Of a DNA stretch of 45,747 bases, positions 1 through 7,593 are shown piece by piece; positions within the stretch are counted from its first letter, which is position 1; each line of letters opens with the position of its first letter. This DNA is from Chloroflexota bacterium (GTDB lineage Bacteria; Chloroflexota; Limnocylindria; QHBO01): the NCBI GenBank assembly GCA_013816405.1, contig JACDEL010000013.1, positions 1-45,747 of the forward strand. The letters are read 5' to 3'. The notes beneath the pieces were generated by a model. That model saw only the letters and a program-made list of their open reading frames with translations. It was not told the DNA's origin and ran no database searches. Position numbers and translations under genes: made by a program.

Positions 1-104
1 TCGTCAACGGCTTCATCGAGCCGATCGTGAAGGAGCTGCCCATGGAGTACGCGGTCGAGATGAACCGCCTGATCCAGCTCCAGATGGAAGGCGCGGTCGG
101 CTAG
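1..104 (+). CDS. sufB: SufB, Fe-S scaffold subunit (3' end only)
   Basis: Only the last 33 codons are in the window, read in the frame starting at base 3 and ending at TAG 102-104. The peptide contains [20 protein letters not shown], which matches the extreme C terminus of SufB proteins. SufB is the scaffold subunit of the SufBCD complex, where [4Fe-4S] clusters are built in the cytosol. It is followed by sufD, sufC, sufS and sufU on the same strand, which confirms the call. The gap to sufD (about 130 bp) is much larger than any other gap in this operon and holds a palindromic array described separately. Confidence 0.93.
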   Translation, partial: VNGFIEPIVKELPMEYAVEMNRLIQLQMEGAVG

Positions 105-174
105 CCCGATGGAGACGGTCGCCAAGCCGCGGTCAGGCCATCGCGTGTCCCTGCCAGAGGCGTTCGCGCTTCAG

Positions 175-225
175 TGCGTTCGTGCACCTGTGCGTTCGTG
201 CAGCACGAACAGGCCTGACACGAAC
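175..225. repeat. Concentric GTTCGTG / CACGAAC dyad array between sufB and sufD
   Basis: Four half-sites lie in 48 bp: GTTCGTG at 178-184 and 194-200, and the inverted CACGAAC at 204-210 and 219-225. The inner pair forms a perfect palindrome with 8-bp arms (GTTCGTGC 194-201, GCACGAAC 203-210) around one A. The outer pair is centred on almost the same base. The 12-mer TGCGTTCGTGCA is also directly repeated at 175-186 and 191-202. It could be an operator for a dimeric regulator (an Rrf2 protein is encoded just downstream) or an intercistronic hairpin. A related dyad lies upstream of gltX. Confidence 0.75.
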
Positions 226-236
226 CACTTGGACCG

Positions 237-1481
237 GTGATGGCGCCGCTAGCACTCATGCAGCCGCTCGATTCCAACGCCGTCGAAGGCGTATCGCGCG
301 ACGAGCCCGCGTGGCTTGCGGAGCTCCGCACCGAGTGGTGGAGCCGCGTCGAGGCCGATCCGTGGCCGACGGGAGCCGAGGAGGAGTGGCGCCGCACGTC
401 GCTGGACAACCTGCCACGAGACGGCGGCCTGCTGCTCGACGCACCGGTAGCGACCTACGAGCTCGACCCCCGGCTCGCTGAACGAGGCGTGATCTTCAGC
501 GACCTGGCCTCAGCCATTTGGGAGCATGGCGACCTGGTTCGTGCGCACCTTGGCAGGCACGAGACGCTCTCAGCCCAGATGCCCTTCTGGGCCCGCTCCC
601 TCGCCGCCTGGACGGGCGGCACCTTCCTGTACGTGCCCAAGGGCGTGACGATGGATGTTCCGCTCACGGCGCGCACCACGCTCCCCTCCGGCGCTTACAC
701 CTATCTGCCGCACACCCTCGTGGTGGTGGAGGAGGGCGCCTCGGCCACGCTGCTCGAGGAGGTCTCCTCCCCGGACGGCCAGCCGGTCTGGTTCGGCGGC
801 ACTGCCGACGTGCGGGCCGGCTACGGCGCGCGGCTGCGCTACGCGAACCTCCAGCGTCTCGGAGACGAGGTGTGGCGGATCGGCGCCCAGCGGGTCGAGG
901 TGGGCCAGGACGCCAACGTGACGACACTCAACGCGGAGATCGGCTCGGCCATCAGCAAGGTCGGGATGGACGTGCGGATGACCGGAAAGGGCGGGAGCAG
1001 CCGGCTGCTTGGACTCCTCGCCGCCGGGGACGCGCAGAGCATCGACTTCAACAGCGTCCAGGACCTCATCGGCAGCCACACCACGTCGGACCTGCTCTAC
1101 CTGTCGGCGCTCTACGGCGCGTCGCATGCATCCTTCTACGGCGTCACGCGGGTCCGCCCTGAGGCGAAGCAGACGAGCTCCTACCAGGAGTGCCGCAACC
1201 TGCTCCTATCGCCAAATGCAGGCGCGGAGCCGATCCCGGTGCTGGAGATCGAGACGAATGACATCCTGCGCTGCGGGCACGGCGCTACCGCAGGCGCGAT
1301 CGACCCGGTCCAGCGCTTCTACGCCCAGAGCCGCGGAATGTCGGCCGAGTCAGCTGAGCGGATGATCGTGCGCGGCTTCTTCGAGCGGGTCGTGGCGCAG
1401 ATCGATTCGGAGCCGATCAAGGCGCGCGTCCTGGATGCGCTCGCCGCCCGCATCGGCAGCGCCGACGAGGCCGCAGCATGA
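237..1481 (+). CDS. sufD: SufD, SufBCD complex subunit
   Basis: This 414-residue protein is the SufD partner of SufB and SufC in the cytosolic Fe-S assembly complex. The C-terminal hallmark LRCGHGATAGAIDP is present, giving Cys346 and His348, which correspond to the conserved Cys/His pair of the SufB/SufD core; it is followed by QRFYAQSRGM, typical of the family. The middle is a beta-helix-like region with ISKVGMDV and NFNSVQDLIGSHT-like segments. The start could be GTG 237, ATG 240 or ATG 258; no clear ribosome-binding site separates them. It overlaps the next gene by ATGA (1478-1481). Length is usual for SufD. Confidence 0.94.
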   Translation: MMAPLALMQPLDSNAVEGVSRDEPAWLAELRTEWWSRVEADPWPTGAEEEWRRTSLDNLPRDGGLLLDAPVATYELDPRLAERGVIFSDLASAIWEHGDLVRAHLGRHETLSAQMPFWARSLAAWTGGTFLYVPKGVTMDVPLTARTTLPSGAYTYLPHTLVVVEEGASATLLEEVSSPDGQPVWFGGTADVRAGYGARLRYANLQRLGDEVWRIGAQRVEVGQDANVTTLNAEIGSAISKVGMDVRMTGKGGSSRLLGLLAAGDAQSIDFNSVQDLIGSHTTSDLLYLSALYGASHASFYGVTRVRPEAKQTSSYQECRNLLLSPNAGAEPIPVLEIETNDILRCGHGATAGAIDPVQRFYAQSRGMSAESAERMIVRGFFERVVAQIDSEPIKARVLDALAARIGSADEAAA

Positions 1482-1795
1482 CGACCGGATTCGCGGCCGG
1501 CCTGCGGGCGAGCGATGTCGCGCCCGGCACCGTCGTGACCGTCGTGGTCGACGGCCGATCGGTCTGCGTCGGGCACACCCTCGATGGGCGCTGGGGGGCC
1601 ATCGAGGACGTCTGTACGCATGACGGCGGGGACCTTGCTGACGGCGAGCTGGACGGCGACGCCGTGGAATGTCCACGCCACGGTGGCCGATTCGACCTCT
1701 TCACCGGGCGCGTGCTCGCCCTGCCGCCGGTCGTCCCGGTCAAGGCCTTCCCGGTCCACGTCGAGGGCGACGAGATCGTGGTGGACCTGTCATGA
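1478..1795 (+). CDS. Rieske-type [2Fe-2S] ferredoxin of the suf operon
   Basis: This 105-residue protein has the Rieske cluster motifs C46-T-H48 and C65-P-R-H68-GGRF, so two Cys and two His would bind a [2Fe-2S] cluster. Small soluble proteins of this type resemble the ferredoxin subunits of non-haem dioxygenases and are often found in Gram-positive-like suf operons. It overlaps sufD by ATGA and the Rrf2 gene by 4 bases, so translation is probably coupled. It may supply electrons for cluster assembly or sulfur reduction; that role is inferred from position only. No signal peptide or membrane segment is visible. Confidence 0.9.
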   Translation: MTTGFAAGLRASDVAPGTVVTVVVDGRSVCVGHTLDGRWGAIEDVCTHDGGDLADGELDGDAVECPRHGGRFDLFTGRVLALPPVVPVKAFPVHVEGDEIVVDLS

Positions 1796-2298
1796 AGCTC
1801 TCCACCCGCGCCGAGTACGGGATCCGGGTGCTGGTCGCGTTAGCGCACGCCGATGGCGATCGGCCCACCTCGCTGGCCGGGATCGCGCGGACGGACAAGC
1901 TGCCCCACGCCTACATCGAGCAGCTGGTCGGCGCGCTGCGTCGAGCCGGCCTGGTGACCGCCACCCGCGGCCACTCGGGTGGCTACCGCCTCGCGCGCCC
2001 GGCCGAGGAGATCACCCTGGTCGATGCGGTGCGAGCCCTCGATGGCCCGATCCTGGAGATGCCCTGCGCCGGGCCGGCCGATCTCGAGTCGTGCGACCGG
2101 CCCCAGGATTGCAGCGTGCACGAGGTTTTCGAGCGACTGCACGACTCGCTCAGCGGCATGCTGGGCGGAACCACCCTGGCCGAGGTCGCCGCCGGAACCG
2201 GCGGCCCGCCCTACCCCCCCGCGGTACGCCGGCGCGTGGTGGCCGCTCACTCGAAGTCCACGGCGGCCCCATCGGCCGATACCCCGCCCCCGAATTGA
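1792..2298 (+). CDS. Rrf2-family Fe-S-sensing transcription regulator
   Basis: The 168-residue protein begins MKLSTRAEYGIRVLVALA, the diagnostic start of Rrf2/IscR winged-helix regulators, followed by a recognition helix region with RGHSGGYRLARP. Three cysteines (C92, C101, C107) sit where IscR-type proteins bind a [2Fe-2S] cluster, with His110 nearby. It is therefore likely the cluster-sensing repressor or activator of this suf operon. The start ATG overlaps the ferredoxin stop as ATGA. The last 45 residues are Pro/Ala-rich and probably disordered. Its operator is not known; the dyad array before sufD is one candidate. Confidence 0.92.
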   Translation: MKLSTRAEYGIRVLVALAHADGDRPTSLAGIARTDKLPHAYIEQLVGALRRAGLVTATRGHSGGYRLARPAEEITLVDAVRALDGPILEMPCAGPADLESCDRPQDCSVHEVFERLHDSLSGMLGGTTLAEVAAGTGGPPYPPAVRRRVVAAHSKSTAAPSADTPPPN

Positions 2299-2300
2299 GC

Positions 2301-2309
2301 AGGAGGTGA
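2301..2309 (+). promoter_or_regulatory. Strong ribosome-binding site of sufC
   Basis: AGGAGGTGA is a near-perfect anti-Shine-Dalgarno match ending 11 nt before ATG 2321. It decides the sufC start over the in-frame GTG at 2306, which lies inside the site itself. Confidence 0.75.
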
Positions 2310-2320
2310 AGCAGACAAGC

Positions 2321-3172
2321 ATGATCGACGAACTGGAGATCCGAGACCTCGAGGTCAGCATCGGGCAGAAGAAGATCCTTAAGGGCCTGTCGCTGACGGT
2401 GAGGGTCGGCGAGGTTCACGCCCTGATGGGGCCCAATGGCTCGGGCAAGACAAGCCTGGCCTATACGCTCATGGGCCACCCCGACTACCACGTTGACGCG
2501 GGCTCCGTCACCTGGCGCGGCGAGGACCTGCTGAGCAAGAAGATGACCCCGGACAAGCGCGCCCAGGCGGGCATCTTCCTCGCCTTCCAGTACCCGAGCG
2601 CGATTCCCGGCGTGACCGTCGCCAGCTTCCTGCGCAACATCTACAATGCCGTCCACCACCCGAAGCAGCCGGCCGCCGATGAGTCGGATGGAGCGATGCC
2701 GAAGTACACGGGCATCCCGCTGGCCAAGTTCCGCAAGCTGATGGAGGAGAAGATGGCGCTCCTCCACATGGATCCCGCGGTGGCGGCGCGCTATGTCAAC
2801 GAGGGCTTCTCCGGCGGGGAGAAGAAGCGCCTCGAGATGCTCCAGATGGCGATCATCAACCCGACCATCGCCATCCTGGACGAGACCGACTCCGGCCTGG
2901 ACATCGACGCGCTGCGGACCGTTGCGGAGGGGATCAACGCCACCCTCTCGCCGGAGATGGGGGTGCTGATGATCACCCACTACCAGCGCATGCTCAACTA
3001 CGTGAAGCCGCAGTTCGTGCACGTCCTCCTCGACGGCCGGGTGGTGATGTCCGGTGGCGAGGAGCTCAGCCACAAGCTGGAGGCGAACGGATACGACTGG
3101 GTGCGCGAGCAGGTCGGCCTGCCATCGGGGGTCGGCGACGAGGTCGCCGAGCCGGTGGCGGAGCACGTCTAA
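2321..3172 (+). CDS. sufC: SufC, Fe-S assembly ATPase
   Basis: SufC is the ABC-type ATPase that drives the SufBCD scaffold. The 283-residue protein has Walker A GPNGSGKT (37-44), the signature FSGGEKKRLEMLQ and Walker B AILDETDSGLDID, the last being the SufC-type variant. The C terminus is about 30 residues longer than typical SufC, ending in an acidic tail. The start ATG 2321 is set by a strong ribosome-binding site at 2301-2309. It lies 22 bp after the Rrf2 gene and 9 bp before sufS. Confidence 0.97.
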   Translation: MIDELEIRDLEVSIGQKKILKGLSLTVRVGEVHALMGPNGSGKTSLAYTLMGHPDYHVDAGSVTWRGEDLLSKKMTPDKRAQAGIFLAFQYPSAIPGVTVASFLRNIYNAVHHPKQPAADESDGAMPKYTGIPLAKFRKLMEEKMALLHMDPAVAARYVNEGFSGGEKKRLEMLQMAIINPTIAILDETDSGLDIDALRTVAEGINATLSPEMGVLMITHYQRMLNYVKPQFVHVLLDGRVVMSGGEELSHKLEANGYDWVREQVGLPSGVGDEVAEPVAEHV

Positions 3173-3181
3173 GATAGGCAG

Positions 3182-4450
3182 ATGGCCGTCGAACCGGCGC
3201 TGAGCGCGCTGACCCCCGGAGCCTTCTCCGGGACCGTGCTGCGCTCCGATTTTGCGGTCTTCGATCGCCCGACCCGGAGCGGCAAGCGGCTCGTCTTCCT
3301 GGACGCGGCAGCCAGCGCCCCCAAGCCGCGCACCGTGGTCGACACGATGGCCGACGCCTATTCGCATCACTACGCCAACGTGCATCGCGGCATCTACGAG
3401 CTGTCCGAAGACGCGACGGGGCTGTTCGAGGCGGCGCGCGGCAAGGTCGCGGCATTCATCGGTGCACCCAGCAAGCGCGAGATCGTCTTCGTGCGGAACG
3501 CGACCGAGGCGATCAACCTGGTCGCCTACAGCTGGGGTCGCGCCAACGTGCACTCGGGCGACCGGGTGGTGACGACCCAGCTCGAGCACCACGCCAACAT
3601 CGTGCCGTGGCAGCAGCTGACCGCCGAGGTGGGCGCCACGCTCGACTACGTGGCGATCACCGACGACGGGCGCCTCGAGCTCGACGACCTGCGCGAGAAG
3701 CTGGGCAACGGACCGAAGCTGCTCGCCGTGGCCGCGGTCAGCAACGCGCTCGGCACCATCAACCCGCTCGCCGAGATCGTGAAGATGGCGCACGAGGCGG
3801 GCGCGCTGGTGCTCGTGGACGCTGCCCAGGCAGCCCCGCACATGCCGATCGACGTGGCCGCGCTCGATTGCGACTTCCTGGCGCTCTCCGGCCACAAGAT
3901 GCTCGGCCCATCGGGGATCGGGGCGCTGTGGGGTCGTCGCGAGCTGCTCGACGCGATGCCGCCCTTCATGACCGGCGGCAGCATGATCACGAAGGTCACG
4001 ATGGAGGGGGCCGAGTGGAACGAGGTTCCCCACAAGTTCGAGGCGGGGACGCCGGCGATCGTCGAGGCGATCGGGCTGGGCGCAGCGATCGACTACCTGA
4101 CGAACCTGGGCATGGATGCCGTGCGCGAGCACGAGCGCTACCTGTTCGAGCGGGCCTGGCCCGCCCTGGGCGAGATCCCGGGCGTCCGACGCTTCGGCCC
4201 CAATGACGCCGAGACCCACGCCGGCGTCATCAGCTTCGTGCTCGACGGGATCCACCCGCACGACGTGGCCACTGTCTTCGACAGCGAGGGGGTGGCGGTT
4301 CGGGCCGGCCACCACTGCGCCCAGCCGGTGATGCTGCGCTACGACATCCCCGCCACCACGCGCGCCAGCTTCTACGTCTACAACGACCTTGACGACATCG
4401 ACGCGCTCACGTCCGCGGTGCGTGCCACGCAGACGCTCTTTGCCGGGTGA
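3182..4450 (+). CDS. sufS: SufS, group II cysteine desulfurase
   Basis: SufS is the PLP enzyme that takes sulfur from L-cysteine as a persulfide, releasing alanine, and passes it to SufU. The 422-residue protein shows the PLP lysine in SGHK(239)MLGPSGIG and the catalytic Cys379 in RAGHHCAQPVM, the short group II active-site signature. The N-terminal LDAAASAPKP and NVHRGIYELSEDAT segments are also typical. Start ATG 3182 is preceded by TAAGAT at 3170-3175 (overlapping the sufC stop), which could be an internal -10 element. SufU follows 5 bp downstream. Confidence 0.97.
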   Translation: MAVEPALSALTPGAFSGTVLRSDFAVFDRPTRSGKRLVFLDAAASAPKPRTVVDTMADAYSHHYANVHRGIYELSEDATGLFEAARGKVAAFIGAPSKREIVFVRNATEAINLVAYSWGRANVHSGDRVVTTQLEHHANIVPWQQLTAEVGATLDYVAITDDGRLELDDLREKLGNGPKLLAVAAVSNALGTINPLAEIVKMAHEAGALVLVDAAQAAPHMPIDVAALDCDFLALSGHKMLGPSGIGALWGRRELLDAMPPFMTGGSMITKVTMEGAEWNEVPHKFEAGTPAIVEAIGLGAAIDYLTNLGMDAVREHERYLFERAWPALGEIPGVRRFGPNDAETHAGVISFVLDGIHPHDVATVFDSEGVAVRAGHHCAQPVMLRYDIPATTRASFYVYNDLDDIDALTSAVRATQTLFAG

Positions 4451-4455
4451 CCTGA

Positions 4456-4863
4456 ATGGACAACCTGTACCGCGACTTCATCCTGGAGCACTACCGCAAT
4501 CCCCATAACAAGGGGAGCCTGGACCCGCACGACCTTCATTTCGCCGATTCGAATCCGACCTGCGGCGACGAGATGAGCATGAGCCTTGTCCTTGACTCAT
4601 CCCGCGCTGCGATTGCCGACGTCGCCTTCGACGGCCAGGGCTGCGCCATCAGCCAGGCATCGGCATCCATCCTCACCGACGGTCTGCGCGGGCAGAGCCT
4701 GGACGAGGTACGCGATATGGACCCGAAGGATCTCCTCGACGAGCTTGGTGTTCCGATCGGCCCGGCCAGGCTCAAGTGCGCGCTGCTGGCGTACAAGGTG
4801 CTGCAGGGCGCGGTCCGCGGCGGCGAAGTGGCCTGGCCGGCCGAGGCGGAGGCGGCCGGCTGA
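4456..4863 (+). CDS. sufU: SufU, zinc-dependent sulfurtransferase
   Basis: SufU accepts persulfide sulfur from SufS and passes it to SufBCD. The 135-residue protein has the conserved ligands C36-G-D38, C63 (GQGCAIS) and C108 (LKCALL), matching the three Cys and one Asp of the zinc-binding SufU family. The start MDNLYRDFILEHYRNPHNKG is diagnostic. It is slightly shorter than the Bacillus protein. The next gene begins 2 bp after its stop. Because that next gene carries a rhodanese domain, SufU could also hand sulfur to the downstream thiocarboxylate route; this is inference. Confidence 0.95.
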   Translation: MDNLYRDFILEHYRNPHNKGSLDPHDLHFADSNPTCGDEMSMSLVLDSSRAAIADVAFDGQGCAISQASASILTDGLRGQSLDEVRDMDPKDLLDELGVPIGPARLKCALLAYKVLQGAVRGGEVAWPAEAEAAG

Positions 4864-4865
4864 CC

Positions 4866-5960
4866 TTGCGACCCGCGACTCCCTTCCGCGAGGTGAGCGC
4901 CGCCGAGGCGCTCGAGCTGGCCGCGTCAGGCTGGCGGATCCTCGACGTCCGCGAGCAGGTCGAATGGAACGAGGGCCACATCCCGGGCGCCACGCTCCTG
5001 CCGCTCGCTGACCTGTCGTCGCGCATCGCGGAGGTCGCACCGGACCACGACGAGGCGCTGCTGGTGCATTGCGCCGTCGGCGCCCGGTCGTTGCGTGCAT
5101 CGGCGTGGCTGATCCAGAACGGATACACGAATGTCGTCAGCCTGCGGGCCTCGCTCCTCGAATGGCGCCGGCTTGGTGGGGCATGGGAGGCGCCCGAGCA
5201 GCTGCTGACGCCGGCACAACAGCGCCGCTACAGCCGCCAAGTCCTGATCCCCGAGATCGGGCAGGCCGGACAGCGCAAGCTGCTTGACGCAAGGGTGCTG
5301 CTCATCGGAGCCGGGGGCCTGGGGTCGCCGGCGGCGCTCTACCTTGGCGCATCGGGGGTCGGCACCATCGGCCTGGTCGATGACGACGTGGTCGACGAGA
5401 GCAACCTCCAGCGCCAGGTGCTGCACACCTCCGACCGGGTGGGGATGCCCAAGACCCAGAGCGCACGCATGACCCTTGGCGCACTCAACCCGGAGACCAC
5501 CGTGGTGGAGCACCGGGAGCGGCTTGACGCCGACAACGTGGAGCGCCTGATCGCTGACTACGACGTGATCGTCGACGGGACCGACAACTTCGACACGCGC
5601 TACCTGCTCAACGACGCGGCGGTCCGGCTCCGCAAGCCGGTGGTCCACGGCTCGATCTATCGCTGGGACGGCCAGGTCACCACCTTCGTCCCGTTCGAGG
5701 GGCCGTGCTACCGCTGCATGTACCCGACGCAGCCTCCACCCGAGCTGGCGCCGGCCTGCGACGTCGCCGGCGTGCTCGGGGTCCTGCCGGGGATCGCCGG
5801 TCTGCTCCAGGCCAACGAGGTCTTCAAGCTCGTGCTCGGTGTTGGCGAGACCCTGGCGGGGCGACTGCTGATGTTCGACGCCATGTCGACCGACTTCAGC
5901 GAGGTCAGGATCTGGCGCGACCCGGCCTGCCCGGCCTGCGGCGAGGGGACGATCCAGTGA
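4866..5960 (+). CDS. Rhodanese-ThiF/MoeB-type E1 fusion (sulfur-carrier adenylyltransferase)
   Basis: The 364-residue protein has an N-terminal rhodanese domain (about 5-105, active Cys69 in HCAVGARS) joined to an E1-like adenylyltransferase domain (about 115-364). The E1 part has the nucleotide loop GAGGLGS (148-154), DDDVVDESNLQRQ, a zinc site made of C281-x2-C284 and C355-x2-C358, and a candidate catalytic Cys298 in PACDVAGVLGVLPG. Such enzymes adenylate the C terminus of a ubiquitin-like carrier and convert it to a thiocarboxylate, with the rhodanese Cys as sulfur donor. The carrier gene overlaps its 3' end. The familiar MOCS3 order is the reverse, with rhodanese last. TTG 4866 is the likeliest start; GTG 4893 is an alternative. 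Confidence 0.9.
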   Translation: MRPATPFREVSAAEALELAASGWRILDVREQVEWNEGHIPGATLLPLADLSSRIAEVAPDHDEALLVHCAVGARSLRASAWLIQNGYTNVVSLRASLLEWRRLGGAWEAPEQLLTPAQQRRYSRQVLIPEIGQAGQRKLLDARVLLIGAGGLGSPAALYLGASGVGTIGLVDDDVVDESNLQRQVLHTSDRVGMPKTQSARMTLGALNPETTVVEHRERLDADNVERLIADYDVIVDGTDNFDTRYLLNDAAVRLRKPVVHGSIYRWDGQVTTFVPFEGPCYRCMYPTQPPPELAPACDVAGVLGVLPGIAGLLQANEVFKLVLGVGETLAGRLLMFDAMSTDFSEVRIWRDPACPACGEGTIQ

Positions 5961-6232
5961 GCACGGTCCGCATCCCGCCGGTCCTGCGCGAGACCGTCGG
6001 CGGAAGTCGAAGCCTGGCAGCGAACGGGGCGACGGTCGACGAGGTCCTTGCCGACCTCTTCGCAAACTATCCGGCCCTGCGCGAGCGCGTCACCTCGGAC
6101 GGCGAGCTTTCGCCGTTCGTGAACGTCTACGTCAACGACCGGGACGTCCGCTACCGCGAGGGGCTGGAGACGCAGGTGGGGCCGGATGACACGGTCATCC
6201 TGCTGCCTGCTATGGCCGGAGGCACCGGCTAG
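5957..6232 (+). CDS. cysO: MoaD/ThiS/CysO-type ubiquitin-like sulfur carrier, ending GGTG
   Basis: This 91-residue beta-grasp protein has the MoaD/ThiS pattern, with VNVYVNDRDVRY in the middle and LLPAMAGG near the end. The position between an E1-rhodanese gene and cysM, followed by a JAMM protease, identifies it as the CysO type: its C-terminal thiocarboxylate would donate sulfur for cysteine. Unusually, two residues (Thr-Gly) follow the Gly88-Gly89 pair, so it probably needs trimming before activation. GTG 5957 overlaps the E1 stop as GTGA. A role as MoaD in molybdopterin synthesis is possible, but no moa genes are nearby. Confidence 0.88.
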   Translation: MSTVRIPPVLRETVGGSRSLAANGATVDEVLADLFANYPALRERVTSDGELSPFVNVYVNDRDVRYREGLETQVGPDDTVILLPAMAGGTG

Positions 6233-6236
6233 CCCC

Positions 6237-7166
6237 ATGCGCGACCTGCTCTCCACCATCGGCAACACGCCGGTGGTGGAGCTGCCGCACCTCGCACCTG
6301 CTCCCCGCATCCGCCTCTACGCCAAGCTCGAGGGCGCGAACCCGACCGGATCGGTCAAGGATCGGATCGCGCTGGCCATGCTCACGGAAGCGCGCGCGAC
6401 GGGGGCGCTCCAGCCGGGTCAGACCATCCTGGAGCCGTCCTCCGGCAACACGGGAATCAGCCTGGCCATGATCGGTCGCCTGATGGGGCATCCCGTGCGA
6501 ATCGTGATGCCGGACAACACGACCGTCGAGCGGGAGCAGCTGCTGCGCCTGTACGACGCCGAGATCGTCCCGTCCCCCGGGGCCGAGGGCTCGAATGGAG
6601 CCATCCGCCTGGCGCAGGAACTGAGCGCCGTTGACGCCTCGCTCTTCATGCCGTATCAGTACGGGAATCCTGTCAATCCCCGCGCCCACGAGGAGGGAAC
6701 AGGCCCGGAGATCCTCGCGGCGATTCCTGAGGTTGACGTGTTCGTGGCCGGACTCGGAACCGGCGGGACGCTGACCGGCGTCGGCCGCTTCCTGAAGCGA
6801 CAGCGGCCCGGGGTGCGCGTGATCGCCGCGGAGCCGCTCCCCGGGGAGCAGGTGACAGGGCTTCGATCACTGGAGGAGGGCTTCGTGCCGCCGGTGCTCG
6901 ACGCATCGGTCCTGGACGACCGATACCTGGTCAGCAATCGGGATGCGGTGATCGGCGTGCGGCGCCTGATGCGCGAGGAAAGGATCTTCGCCGGCCTCTC
7001 GTCCGGTGCGGCCCTGCACGTGGCGCTGCGGGCGGCGGGCGAGATGCGGGAGGGGAACATCGTCGTGCTGCTGGCCGACGGAGGCTGGAAGTACCTCTCC
7101 ACCGGCATCTACGAGCGGGAGCTGGACGAGCTGCAGGACGAGCTGGACCGCTCGCTGCTGTGGTGA
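6237..7166 (+). CDS. cysM: CysM, CysO-dependent cysteine synthase
   Basis: This 309-residue fold-type II PLP enzyme has the PLP lysine K41 (GSVKDR), the substrate loop EPSSGNTG and phosphate-binding GTGGT. It resembles mycobacterial CysM rather than CysK: Arg210 in GLRSLEEGFVP aligns with the Arg that selects O-phosphoserine in Mycobacterium tuberculosis CysM, and the end (GWKYLSTGIYERELDELQ) matches that enzyme's C-terminal segment. The likely reaction is O-phosphoserine plus CysO-thiocarboxylate giving a CysO-cysteine adduct. ATG 6237 lies 4 bp after the carrier gene, and the stop overlaps the JAMM gene start. Confidence 0.93.
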   Translation: MRDLLSTIGNTPVVELPHLAPAPRIRLYAKLEGANPTGSVKDRIALAMLTEARATGALQPGQTILEPSSGNTGISLAMIGRLMGHPVRIVMPDNTTVEREQLLRLYDAEIVPSPGAEGSNGAIRLAQELSAVDASLFMPYQYGNPVNPRAHEEGTGPEILAAIPEVDVFVAGLGTGGTLTGVGRFLKRQRPGVRVIAAEPLPGEQVTGLRSLEEGFVPPVLDASVLDDRYLVSNRDAVIGVRRLMREERIFAGLSSGAALHVALRAAGEMREGNIVVLLADGGWKYLSTGIYERELDELQDELDRSLLW

Positions 7167-7582
7167 AGGCCCTTGTCCTGCCACCATCAGTCGCCGACGA
7201 GCTGATGCGCCACGCTCGTGCCGAGCTGCCGAACGAGGCCTGCGGGCTCCTCTCCGGATCGCCTGCGAATGGCCGCGTCTCCCGGTTCCATCCCGCCCGC
7301 AACGTGGAGGCATCGCCCCTCCGCTACAACGTGCACCCCGAGGACCTAGTGCGCATCACCTTTGCCATCGAGGACGAAGGGGAGGAGCTGGCCGCGATCT
7401 TCCACTCGCACACGCGGTCTGCGGCGGTGCCATCGGCGACCGACCGTCGCACCGCGATGTACCCCGACGCGTTCTACCTGCTGGCCAGCCTGGCCGATCC
7501 CGATGCGCGACCCGCGCGAGCACTCCGCGCATGGCGGATCTATCGCGGGCAGGCGTTCGAGGTGCCCCTGACGATCGGGTAA
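7160..7582 (+). CDS. mec: JAMM/Mov34 metalloprotease (Mec type)
   Basis: The 140-residue protein is a stand-alone JAMM domain. Glu26 (PNEACGLLSG) and the H82-S-H84-x7-S92-x2-D95 motif provide the full zinc site. In mycobacteria the homologous Mec releases cysteine from the CysO-cysteine adduct. Here it may also trim the Thr-Gly tail of the carrier; related JAMM proteases do this in other thiocarboxylate systems. Tandem GTG codons at 7160 and 7163 overlap the cysM stop, so either may start translation. It completes the E1-carrier-CysM-protease set. Confidence 0.92.
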   Translation: MVKALVLPPSVADELMRHARAELPNEACGLLSGSPANGRVSRFHPARNVEASPLRYNVHPEDLVRITFAIEDEGEELAAIFHSHTRSAAVPSATDRRTAMYPDAFYLLASLADPDARPARALRAWRIYRGQAFEVPLTIG

Positions 7583-7593
7583 CCTTCAGCCCG

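Noticed and set aside
2150-4315. A 721-codon open frame on the minus strand across sufC and sufS
   Set aside because: It is antisense to two certain genes, gives low-complexity His/Asp/Arg/Leu-rich protein and matches no family; such shadows are common in GC-rich DNA.
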